Positions 9,601-16,870 of a stretch of DNA of 64,000 bases are shown here, piece after piece. The notes under the pieces were generated by a model, which ran no database searches, was not told the DNA's origin, and worked only from the letters and a program-made list of their open reading frames with translations. Both the position numbers and the translations under genes were made by a program. Within the stretch, counting starts at the first letter, position 1. Each line of letters starts with the position of its first letter. The stretch is from Desulfobacteraceae bacterium (GTDB lineage Bacteria > Desulfobacterota > Desulfobacteria > Desulfobacterales > Desulfosalsimonadaceae). Where the stretch lies: positions 53,231 to 117,230 of the forward strand of contig JAABUA010000001.1 in assembly GCA_011389515.1 (NCBI GenBank), read 5' to 3'.

Positions 9601-9716
9601 ATACCCATAATTGCGGACAGGTCCTGAAAAACAGGGAATGTATCGTTGATTCGTGCCCGTTTTTCAAGACGCAAACCTACATGAAAGCTGCTGCCGGACA
9701 ACATGAAAAAAAATAA
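6624..9716 (+). CDS. radical SAM - ArsM-like methyltransferase - DUF5714 fusion protein
   Basis: A 1030-residue, three-part enzyme. Residues ~85-410: radical SAM domain with CNLACRHC (Cys95, Cys99, Cys102) and TGGEP. Residues ~480-720: Rossmann methyltransferase resembling arsenite methyltransferase, with SAM motif VDLGSGAG (~529) and three cysteines at the places used for As(III) binding in ArsM: YGCGSP (Cys513), SNCVVNLS (Cys605) and GECLSGA (Cys655). Residues ~790-1020: cysteine-rich DUF5714 with CxxC pairs and a GTCAFWGCCGAAAGAG segment. The frame is uninterrupted. It follows the HAD gene by 35 bp and overlaps the next gene by 14 bp. Arsenic is the best-supported substrate, but the product cannot be read from sequence. 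Confidence 0.88.
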   Translation: MTNTTPLKHFSRLVFEDTPIYVHPAGPDWFVPNAAGDRLLNGGLPEHGMDIAGILALQRFLSVLPEPPQEQYKGRRDYLSLSHLEECWLHITDHCNLACRHCLFSCSPRCKRSLTMNQIARTVDEAYKAGARTFYLTGGEPMMHPDFERICRMIANGKPDTVLVILTNGMLLKNFSDLLASLPKDRLFLQISIDGMEQSHDHIRGNGSFAKLTGMLGDAKELECTKTLAMAVHSGNAREMADVVKLAGTYGIESVHFLWLITTGNAAKDGFTDPDTLFRNLKQAQAAAEHTGVVIDNLKNMASRVFSPANTRYDMSNAGWRSIAVGPDGNVYPTAALVGQKAASCGHIREGIIHVWKNSPHLNYIRGLSVMQSRALSTDPLQLIIGGGDMDHCFYASGSYIDGDPYLPLYRSMALLLIHREANRLPDTGDNPQIRLKMGDLVEQCRMDGTGISLTHSNCVLTASNPGNPMKVAAAFYDTAAGKVNRDIANPVCYPEEVMDHVPESARIRSYGCGSPVLDAGLKPGETLVDLGSGAGMECFIAARQVGRNGLVYGIDMSDPMIALAGRLKKDVCKNLGYDNIHFLKGLLEKIPLPDNSVDVVISNCVVNLSANKRRTFSEIFRVVKPGGRIMISDVVCDTPVPPRIAGNDKLRGECLSGAMVQPYLLSVLESAGFTDIRIEKRFFYRQVENHMFFSLTYSAAKPDPDCATLVYPGPFAAVITDDGKVLHRGLASEGFKITGNRPITPVIMPDEQGNYATPEKENPCSCVLPPPVQDEEKRSGSAALIRHSSGCMVCAKPIVYLDRDTPKTCRFCSGTFHANAVCTDGHFLCDTCHGSGVLDIVRHICITTDQTDMIALAETIRAHPAFPVHGPEHHFMVPGVILAAYRNSGGIIADEAIINGINRGQSIPGGTCAFWGCCGAAAGAGIALGIILGVNPLIADKRRIVQQAVGEISAAIGLTEAARCCRRETLTVLEKTAEISKDLLSVPLAADNTHNCGQVLKNRECIVDSCPFFKTQTYMKAAAGQHEKK

Positions 9717-10413
9717 TTCCCGGTGCATCCTTCTTTTTGTCAAGGCCCCGGTGGAAGGTTTTGTCAAGAAGCGGCTTGCCGCACGCATCGGTGCACAAGA
9801 CGCGCTCATGGTCTACCGGGCGTTCGTATCCGATATCATAGCAACCATCCAACGCGCCGGATCTATCACCTACGCGGATATACGGATATATTGCCGCTTA
9901 AATCACGGCGAATGGGGGGGAAACGGCTGGCCGGAAATCAGCCCACCGCTGTTCGTGCAGGAGGGGGCCGACCTGGGGGCGCGCATGCACAACGCCATGC
10001 ATCAGGCGGCGGACGACGAATATAGCCGCTTCCTTCTTGTCGGCTCGGACATTCCGGAACTGACGGAAGGCCTCCTGTCCGATGCGTTTTCAGCGCTGGA
10101 AACCCACCCCGCAGTGATCGGCCCGGCCGTGGACGGCGGATACTATTTGATCGGATTTGCCAAAAACAGCCTCTTCAAGGAGGCCTTTACGGATATTACC
10201 TGGAGCCGCCCCGATGTTTTCGAAAAAACCGCTGAACGGCTCGGTGAAACCGTAGGCGCCGTTCACGTATTAGAGCGCCTACCGGATATCGACACGTTCG
10301 AAGACCTTGTGCTGCTGGCCGATCGACTGGCATCCGGTGCCACGAACGAAGCAAAACCGCCCCCGAACCTCTTCCATACCCGGCAGGCGCTCCGAAAGAT
10401 GGGGCTGATTTGA
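9703..10413 (+). CDS. TIGR04282/DUF2064-family glycosyltransferase
   Basis: A 236-residue GT-A fold protein: the opening CILLFVKAPVEGFVKKRLA is the family signature, followed by LLVGSDIPEL and VIGPAVDGGYYLIGF. Members of TIGR04282 are associated with arsenosugar biosynthesis clusters. The ATG overlaps the end of the radical SAM-methyltransferase gene by 14 bp, which ties the two functionally. It is the last gene of the + strand operon and converges on the next gene with only 11 bp between stops. A sugar-transfer step onto a methylated metalloid is an inference from the neighbours. Confidence 0.85.
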   Translation: MKKNNSRCILLFVKAPVEGFVKKRLAARIGAQDALMVYRAFVSDIIATIQRAGSITYADIRIYCRLNHGEWGGNGWPEISPPLFVQEGADLGARMHNAMHQAADDEYSRFLLVGSDIPELTEGLLSDAFSALETHPAVIGPAVDGGYYLIGFAKNSLFKEAFTDITWSRPDVFEKTAERLGETVGAVHVLERLPDIDTFEDLVLLADRLASGATNEAKPPPNLFHTRQALRKMGLI

Positions 10414-10424
10414 AACACAGGGGC

Positions 10425-11540
10425 TTATTGAAACAGGTCCTTCATTTTCCTTGTCTTCGACGGTTCCCACTGGGGGCAGTAGGCTGGCTTCCCCTTCATC
10501 ACGAGCTGCATGCAGATGTCCGGGCAGGAAGGATCGCATAAAACGATTTCATCTTCAAGGCCCTGGCGGACTTTCTCCGGCCACTCGGGGTCAGCCCACA
10601 AAACGCGGGCAAGGCCCAAAAGATCGGCCTGCCCCTTTTCCAAAATGGCGCCCGCGGTTTTCCCCGATGAAATGCGCCCGGCTGTGACAACCGGTATGGA
10701 CACGTGCGGCTTTATGGTCCCGGCAAGATCGGCCATGTACCCCTCTGTTTTCGATTTTTCTATGATTTCAGGAAGCATGAAGGATTCATACGTACCCCCC
10801 ATCACTGAAAGGTACGCAGCACCGGCGTCGGCCAGCGCGGCCGCAAATGGCGCCGATTCATCCGTCGTCAGCCCGTCCGGCAGGAACTCGTCGGCCAGAA
10901 AACGGTATCCTACGGGAAAATCCCCGACTTCGGCCCGGACCGCGCGCAGCACCTCCAGGGGAAATTTCATCCGGTTCTCCGGCGATCCGCCGTATTCGTC
11001 CTCGCGCTTGTTGGTCCGGGGAGAAATAAACTGCGACAGCAGGTAGCCGGTGCCGCCGTGAAGCTCGACCATGTCGAAGCCGGCCTGTTTGACACGGGCA
11101 GCGGCTTTTGCAAATTTTTCCCGGACAGCGTCGATTTCCCCGGCGTCAAGGGGTTTCGGTTTTCTGCCGAACGTATCCACGGCCGACGGCGCCACAGGCG
11201 CCTTGACGCCAGCGAACCGGCCAGCATGGTTGATCTGGAGGCAGGCAACAGCGCCTTGTTTTTTGATCTCGTCTGCCAGCCGGGACAACCCCTCCAAGTT
11301 CTCATCCGTATCTGCGCGTATGGTCCGGTTGGAGCCGCTGCCCTCGGGGTGGTCAACGGTGGCATTTTCCACCGTGATCATGGCAGCGCCGCCTCTGGCC
11401 ACCATCCGGTAGTGTTCGAGCATAAGGGGGGATATGGTGCCCCCCTCCCCGGCATAGCCGAGATAAATAGGCGCCATGGTAATACGGTTTTTCAGCTCAA
11501 TACCGCCGACTTGGATCGGCGAAAACAGGTTTCGGCTCAT
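10425..11540 (-). CDS. Old Yellow Enzyme-family NADH:flavin oxidoreductase
   Basis: A 371-residue FMN TIM barrel with the family start LFSPIQVGGIELKNRITMAP, the catalytic-region segment QINHAGR, ELHGGTGYLLSQFISPRTN and GLARVLWADPEWP near the C-terminus. It stops soon after the barrel, at a small cysteine cluster (CDPSCPDIC...YC) that could hold an iron-sulfur cluster, and lacks the second flavin/NAD domain of 2,4-dienoyl-CoA reductases. The start ATG 11540 has GGGAGGAG at good spacing. It probably reduces an activated C=C bond; the substrate is unknown. Confidence 0.88.
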   Translation of the reverse strand: MSRNLFSPIQVGGIELKNRITMAPIYLGYAGEGGTISPLMLEHYRMVARGGAAMITVENATVDHPEGSGSNRTIRADTDENLEGLSRLADEIKKQGAVACLQINHAGRFAGVKAPVAPSAVDTFGRKPKPLDAGEIDAVREKFAKAAARVKQAGFDMVELHGGTGYLLSQFISPRTNKREDEYGGSPENRMKFPLEVLRAVRAEVGDFPVGYRFLADEFLPDGLTTDESAPFAAALADAGAAYLSVMGGTYESFMLPEIIEKSKTEGYMADLAGTIKPHVSIPVVTAGRISSGKTAGAILEKGQADLLGLARVLWADPEWPEKVRQGLEDEIVLCDPSCPDICMQLVMKGKPAYCPQWEPSKTRKMKDLFQ

Positions 11541-11619
11541 ATACTCCTCCCTTGGGTCGCATCTGTCTGGTTATTCTTCCGGGTTTTTATACAAACAGTA
11601 ACCGGTGTGCGCCTCCGTG

Positions 11620-12534
11620 TCAAAAACCCCGGGACTGCCCAGGAAGACTTGCACGACGTTTTTCAAGGGAGCAGACCTCATCGGATGTCCGCCGTATCAC
11701 TGATTCAATCAGGTCTTGGCATGGCGGCGTTCCCGCCATATATTCCTGAAAGGCATCCCAATCTGAAAACGACCGGCCGGTGATGGTCCGGCATTCAATA
11801 CCCCCTGCGATTTCCCGAAAATCCGAAACCACTTTTCTGCCAACGGCAAACGGTTCGCACGAGATCCTTGTTTTTTTCGTGAGCAGGTTGGCATGCCCGC
11901 GGGCAAACGCGCCGATGATGCTGCCGTAAGACATCTGTCGAATTTGTAGCCCCAAAACATTGTTGACGGCCAGGATGGCCCCGGCCAGTGCGCCGCACAC
12001 CCCTCCACTCAAAGCTACCCCGCCGTCCAAAACAAACGCCATGCGCTCAAGCCGTATGTTGCCTGTGCCCGTCTGCCGGCGAATTCCTTCCAATACGGCG
12101 GAGGCGCAGTGAACGGGCTTTGTTCCGGTATCCGTCGCCGGGTTTGACGGCAGGTTCGCATTCTGGTTGCCATCGGGGATCCGGTTATTGAACAGGTAGC
12201 GCATGGCGCCGCGAATATGCAACAGGCAGGGAATTACCTTGTCGCCTGGCACCAGGTATCGTATCTGCCCTGCCTTGCTGTAAAAATCAACGCCGGTAAG
12301 ATCCCTGCACAATGAAGACCCGTAGGTATCTTCAAACCAATGGACAAGGCGGGCAGCCCTTTCCATGACTTCTTTTTCCGCGGCCGAACCGCCTTGCAGC
12401 AGATCCGGTTCCGCATCGCAGGCCAGACAAAGCACGCCTGCGCTAACCACGCCGCAGGTCGAACCCGCTGCCACGACCCCGCCTTCGAGCCCGGTGCAGG
12501 CCTTGAGCATGGCATCATCCGGCCGGTCCGCCAT
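11620..12534 (-). CDS. C_GCAxxG_C_C-type redox protein (duplicated)
   Basis: A 304-residue protein that appears to be an internal duplication of the C_GCAxxG_C_C family. The first half has CTGLEGGVVAAGSTCGVVSAG and the second has HCASAVLEG...GGVCGALAGAILA, each with cysteines next to glycine-rich turns. An in-frame TGA lies ten codons upstream, so ATG 12534 is the likely start, with GGAGG about 11 bases before it. Members are presumed iron-sulfur or disulfide redox proteins of anaerobes. It is on the same strand as the Old Yellow Enzyme gene, 79 bp away, possibly co-transcribed. Confidence 0.7.
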   Translation of the reverse strand: MADRPDDAMLKACTGLEGGVVAAGSTCGVVSAGVLCLACDAEPDLLQGGSAAEKEVMERAARLVHWFEDTYGSSLCRDLTGVDFYSKAGQIRYLVPGDKVIPCLLHIRGAMRYLFNNRIPDGNQNANLPSNPATDTGTKPVHCASAVLEGIRRQTGTGNIRLERMAFVLDGGVALSGGVCGALAGAILAVNNVLGLQIRQMSYGSIIGAFARGHANLLTKKTRISCEPFAVGRKVVSDFREIAGGIECRTITGRSFSDWDAFQEYMAGTPPCQDLIESVIRRTSDEVCSLEKRRASLPGQSRGF

Positions 12535-12700
12535 ATCCTGGAAGACCTCCAGGGTTGCCAGGGCTCAATTCAAATCCCGGAGCATGCCAAGAGCGGCGCG
12601 CCGACCCCAATAGTTTTCAGAATGCAATGTAAAGGATGGATTCTTGCGTAAAATCATCTTTTTCAGCTCCCGTGCGTTCAGGCGCAGCGGCAATCGGTTT

Positions 12701-13633
12701 TCAGGCATCCCAGGGCATCAAACCGGAATCGATGGACATACAGTTTCTGCCGGCATCCTTGCTTTTATATAAAAGGGAGTCGGCCCTTTTCAGCAGGCTG
12801 TCAATATCGTCATCCTCCCGGACGACCGCAGCGCCGATGGAAATTGTAGCGTTCAATTTTTCCCCGTTATGGATAATATAGGAGTTTTCCACCAGCCTGC
12901 GAATCCGGTTTCCCAGCAACTCCAGCTCGACAGCATCGGAATTTTTTATGATGCCGAGAAATTCTTCCCCTCCCCACCGGCCATATATATCAAACGGCCT
13001 GCTGTTGGACACCAGCGTCTTGGAAATCAGCCGGAGCATCTTGTCACCCACATCATGCCCATGGGTGTCGTTGAACCTCTTAAAATAGTCAATATCCATG
13101 AACAGGATGCCGAACGGCATGTTATAGCGCTTTTTCTCCTCAAACCGGTTCTGGATTTCCCGCTCCACGTAGTGCCGGTTTGCCAGCTGCGTGAGGTGGT
13201 CTAAAAAGGCGAGCTTTTCCAGTTCTTTCACCCTCAATTCATTGGCTTCCAGATTGCTGATATCGGTAAACAGTTCAATACCGCCAATGATATTACCGGC
13301 TTTATCGGTTAATGTGCTGACCCGGACGGAGACCGGGATTCTGTGGCCGTTTCTGTGATGCATGTATACAATAGCGCTGCGGTTTTCCCCGTCACTAATG
13401 GTTTCGGCAAGCGGGCACATCCCCATACAAAGGGTATTTCCGCCGTCATCAACATGGGTGAGGATATTTTCATAACAGGGCCTGCCAATGACTTCATCCG
13501 CAGAAAATCCGGAGATCTGCTCGGCAGCGTTGTTCCAGAAGGTTATTGTACGATCCCGGTCCACAAAATACAGACCGTCATGCAGGTTTTCGATAATCCT
13601 TTTGTATGAATCCGTTTCCAACTTCATGAACAT
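12701..13633 (-). CDS. PAS domain diguanylate cyclase
   Basis: 310 residues. The N-terminal PAS domain (~8-130, NLHDGLYFVDRDRTITFWNNAAEQISG) is a probable cytoplasmic sensor, and the C-terminal GGDEF domain (~145-305) has the intact active-site loop GGEEF and FLDHLTQLANR. It should make cyclic di-GMP in response to an unknown signal. No transmembrane segment is seen. No EAL or HD-GYP partner is in the window. Confidence 0.9.
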   Translation of the reverse strand: MFMKLETDSYKRIIENLHDGLYFVDRDRTITFWNNAAEQISGFSADEVIGRPCYENILTHVDDGGNTLCMGMCPLAETISDGENRSAIVYMHHRNGHRIPVSVRVSTLTDKAGNIIGGIELFTDISNLEANELRVKELEKLAFLDHLTQLANRHYVEREIQNRFEEKKRYNMPFGILFMDIDYFKRFNDTHGHDVGDKMLRLISKTLVSNSRPFDIYGRWGGEEFLGIIKNSDAVELELLGNRIRRLVENSYIIHNGEKLNATISIGAAVVREDDDIDSLLKRADSLLYKSKDAGRNCMSIDSGLMPWDA

Positions 13634-13678
13634 TCCTTGGACGTTAGTTTCCGGTTGACTTCCTGCCAGACGGAAAAT

Positions 13679-14422
13679 TTATGCTCTTTTGAGCGATTTT
13701 ATCCCGTAAGGGCAGACTGCAGAGCAGATTCCGCAGACATGCCCATTGTGATACCTCAGATAATGCGTTTTTTTCCATTGGTCGCAGGCATGCACATCTA
13801 CTATCTCTTCACGGGGCAGACCGGGATACCATGCATTACCTTTTAACGCCTTTGCAGGACAGGCGTCCACGCATCGCATGCAGCGGCCGCAGAAATGCCT
13901 TTCCGTAGAAGGGCCCAATGGGAGGTCCATATCCATAAAAATCGTTCCCAGCCGCACCCATGATCCGAACGGACGGGTAATCAATTGGCAATGGCGACCC
14001 ACCCAGCCCAGGCCCGCCCGTGTCGCCGCAGTCTTGTGGGGAAAATCCCCCTTGATGGCAACCGTATCCGTGCGGTCGGAAGCGGCAAGCGGTTGTGCCC
14101 GGAAGCCCCTGCCTGTGATTTCAGCGCACAGCGCTTTTGACAATGCATTGATATGATCGTTCACCCGGGCGTATTCGTCGGCATAGGCCTGGTCGGGCCC
14201 GTTTTGGATGCCGGACATGATTCGGGGATTCATGGGAACAACATATGAAATCGCTGCAGGGAAGTCTTTTCCTGTTTCATCCGGCGGCGTGGAAAAACTC
14301 CGCAAGTCCGCCGCGCCCCACAGAACAATATTTTTCGATTTCATCCATTTCGGCAGCCAGTCGGGAAAGGCGGCGATATCCGCTTTTCCGGTGACCTCTT
14401 TTTCTTTATTTCTTATGATCAT
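13679..14422 (-). CDS. double [4Fe-4S] ferredoxin-type protein, QueG-like
   Basis: 247 residues. The C-terminal third carries two cluster motifs, CGRCMRCVDACP and CGICSAVCPYG, preceded by an RAGLGWVGRH segment like that of epoxyqueuosine reductase QueG. The protein is shorter than QueG and lacks its HEAT-repeat tail, so it is more likely one of the QueG-like ferredoxin proteins common in strict anaerobes. The redox partner is unknown. Confidence 0.75.
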   Translation of the reverse strand: MIIRNKEKEVTGKADIAAFPDWLPKWMKSKNIVLWGAADLRSFSTPPDETGKDFPAAISYVVPMNPRIMSGIQNGPDQAYADEYARVNDHINALSKALCAEITGRGFRAQPLAASDRTDTVAIKGDFPHKTAATRAGLGWVGRHCQLITRPFGSWVRLGTIFMDMDLPLGPSTERHFCGRCMRCVDACPAKALKGNAWYPGLPREEIVDVHACDQWKKTHYLRYHNGHVCGICSAVCPYGIKSLKRA

Positions 14423-14511
14423 CCGCCCGTTTCCATCTGACTTCGTATTATTTTGTAAAACAGGATTGTTTTCTTTCTCAGCGAACGATGATTCAGGTTA
14501 TCAAACATTTT

Positions 14512-15030
14512 TTAAAGCAGCTGCGGTTTCGTCCAGACATACCGGAAACTCGGTACTATTGCGCCATAGGGGGTTTCCATTCCCACCATCTCTGCCAAGT
14601 GGCCTCCGAGGCGCTCATAGAAGCGCATGGCCGGATCGTTACTCTCGAGGACCAGAAGGTGTACTCCTTGTTTGGGATACGCTGATGCGAGCCAGTTGCT
14701 CACTTCCTGCATGAGACCTCTGCCAATCCCGTTACCCTTGAAGGCAGCGGCGACATGCAGATTATCGATGAACGAACCCCACCGGGCGTCGTAACCACCG
14801 TATGCGCATACGAATCCAGCAAGCTCCGCATCCGCAAGTGCCAACTGGACAAACTGATTGCCTGCCGGGTGATCGAGACGTTCACGCCATACACCCAGAC
14901 GTTCGCCGGGCAGGTCCCCATCAAGGAACGAGTCATGAAAAGAGTCCCGATAGTTTTCCCGCCAGCTTTGCGCGTGGAGGTTCGCAACAGCCTCCGCGTC
15001 AGACGGTCCTGCCTTTCTGTACGTGATCAT
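14512..15030 (-). CDS. GNAT-family N-acetyltransferase
   Basis: 172 residues of GNAT fold: MITYRKAGPSDAEAVANLHAQSW at the start, acetyl-CoA-binding loop segment FKGNGIGRGLM, and NDPAMRFYERLGG. Its ATG overlaps the stop of the upstream zinc-ribbon gene by 4 bp (ATGA), implying translational coupling. The acceptor substrate cannot be deduced. Confidence 0.87.
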   Translation of the reverse strand: MITYRKAGPSDAEAVANLHAQSWRENYRDSFHDSFLDGDLPGERLGVWRERLDHPAGNQFVQLALADAELAGFVCAYGGYDARWGSFIDNLHVAAAFKGNGIGRGLMQEVSNWLASAYPKQGVHLLVLESNDPAMRFYERLGGHLAEMVGMETPYGAIVPSFRYVWTKPQLL

Positions 15031-15656
15031 CCCTCAATCTTTATAAGAGCTTTTTCTCCCGTCCAGTATTCACCGGAAACGATGAGCTTGTAATTATGGC
15101 TTTGAGGTACATGAAAAATGATTTTGCCTTGTTTTTCGACGCCGGGATTTATATTATCCAAAGAACCGATTGATCCTTCGAGTTCCCTGCCCTTACTGAT
15201 AGTTTCATACTCATCTCCATTTTCGTCAACCACCTTAAACGGCGGAATTCTGATTGCCTTTTTATCATCATTTCTTACGGTTAGCTCGATAAAAAGGAAC
15301 ATGGCATCAGGCTGGTCATCCATGAATTGAGTATCACTCAACCTTGAGGACCACCAAGAGCGCAAAACAACATATGATGCATAACCGACATATACAGTTT
15401 CGCCTTTGCTATAGATTTCCCGGCTATTATCATTTGTGCTGGCAGTCGTGTGTTTTGAACCTGAAGCAGGCGTCGTTTTGTTTGAACCATCTTCCATAAG
15501 AGATACGATGAGGCCAAGGATGAAAAGAATAAGGATTCCCGCACCGATAAATCCGAAATAACCGGTTTTCTTTTTCAGTGCACCGTCGCATTTTGGACAA
15601 GATTCGGCTTTTGTGCCAACCTCGTTCCCGCATTTTTCGCATATTTTCATTGCCAT
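15027..15656 (-). CDS. zinc-ribbon, single-pass membrane protein with DUF4352-like domain
   Basis: 209 residues. An N-terminal zinc ribbon (CEKCGNEVGTKAESCPKC) is followed by one transmembrane helix (~33-52), a Ser/Thr-rich linker and an immunoglobulin-like DUF4352 domain (VYVGYASYVVLRSWW...FLFIELTVRNDD...FKVVDENG). Such proteins display the DUF4352 domain outside the membrane; function unknown. It is coupled to the downstream acetyltransferase by an ATGA overlap. Confidence 0.75.
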   Translation of the reverse strand: MAMKICEKCGNEVGTKAESCPKCDGALKKKTGYFGFIGAGILILFILGLIVSLMEDGSNKTTPASGSKHTTASTNDNSREIYSKGETVYVGYASYVVLRSWWSSRLSDTQFMDDQPDAMFLFIELTVRNDDKKAIRIPPFKVVDENGDEYETISKGRELEGSIGSLDNINPGVEKQGKIIFHVPQSHNYKLIVSGEYWTGEKALIKIEG

Positions 15657-15946
15657 CGCTTATCTTCCTTTCCCCGGCAAATATAAGCAGTAACAAAGAC
15701 GGCGGAGCCTTGCAGGGGAGCCGGCATTCTCAAATCATTCAAGTCCGCAGCAGCATCAAAATTACCAGTTTCTTGCGTGCGACACCCTGAATATTTTCGG
15801 GTATTTTTACCGAAAACAGCCTGCTGAAGAATTTTTCCATTTTATGTCCTGGAAAGTTTCTACCATAATGCAAAATTTAGAGTACCAAATCAATACAGAA
15901 GATGCACTTGCCTTTGAAACACTCCCCTGCTTGACGCCAATGAACA

Positions 15947-16870
15947 TTAGAAGGCGAAGCGAAAGCCTGCCAGGAAAAAGAGCTTTTCGGAATCCTCCCC
16001 ACCGGCCTCTGCGATGTTGCCGGTTTCTCCAACAAGGAACTGGGAGCGAAGGCCGAAATAGGGAGCAAACTCTCGCTTGATCTCATAACGCATGCGCATA
16101 TCAAGCGTGACGTCGGTCATGCCTCCGCCGAGGCTGCGTTCGGGAATATCCTGAAAGGCAAAGCCCATTCCGACCCGCGGCTGAAGCACGAGGCGCTGGG
16201 TGATGCGGAGATCGTACTCGGCTTCGATCGCTACGGTGACATCACCGTCCTCGGAGATGTAGAGCGAGTTATCAAGCTCGAAATTGTAAGGTGCCAGGCC
16301 CTGCAGCGCGATCATGCCGGACCACCGGTCTTCGTAGTCGTCTTTGCGCCAATCGTTGGCGTATTGCACGCCGACCTGAAAGTCCCAGAACGGCGTGATC
16401 AGGCGGGAATAGAGCAGGTCGGTTTCCATTTCCCACTCATCCGGACCATCAAAGACCGCCTCGCCCTCGTTCTTCCACCAGAACTTGTTGAAGTCGCCGC
16501 CGATCCAGCCCTGGGCCTCCCAGCCGAGGTGATCGGCCGTCTCGTCGTCGGTCGCAACGCGATACTCCAGCTGCTCGAACAGCATGAAGGCGTAGCGCTT
16601 GTCATCGGATAGCGGTTCGGGGAAGTCGCTGGGCGGCGGTGACTCGGCGAAGTCGAACACCTCCTCCAGCGTCATGCCTTCCGGGATCGCCGGTTCGATC
16701 TCCGGCGCCGGGGTTGGGGATTCATCATGCTGTGCGGCTGATTCACCGTGCAGTAGGCGATCCGCCGTGCTCGGCAGGTCGGACTCCTTTTGAGCCCTTG
16801 CCGGGACGGCAAACGTCAGCAACATCAAGAACACGACAATATTCCAAGGGCGGTAATTACGACTTGACAT
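15947..16870 (-). CDS. copB: copper resistance protein B, outer membrane
   Basis: 307 residues with a Sec signal peptide ending near ARAQ, a Pro/Asp-rich linker and a CopB/PcoB beta-barrel: YAFMLFEQLEYR, GWIGGDFNKFWWKNEGE, LLYSRLITPFWDFQVGVQY and a C-terminal FFLAGFRFAF ending in Phe, typical of outer-membrane porins. It overlaps the 3' end of copA by 14 bp, so copA-copB are translationally coupled. Base composition is visibly GC-richer than the flanking genes, suggesting acquisition as a block. No copRS regulator is adjacent. Confidence 0.9.
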   Translation of the reverse strand: MSSRNYRPWNIVVFLMLLTFAVPARAQKESDLPSTADRLLHGESAAQHDESPTPAPEIEPAIPEGMTLEEVFDFAESPPPSDFPEPLSDDKRYAFMLFEQLEYRVATDDETADHLGWEAQGWIGGDFNKFWWKNEGEAVFDGPDEWEMETDLLYSRLITPFWDFQVGVQYANDWRKDDYEDRWSGMIALQGLAPYNFELDNSLYISEDGDVTVAIEAEYDLRITQRLVLQPRVGMGFAFQDIPERSLGGGMTDVTLDMRMRYEIKREFAPYFGLRSQFLVGETGNIAEAGGEDSEKLFFLAGFRFAF

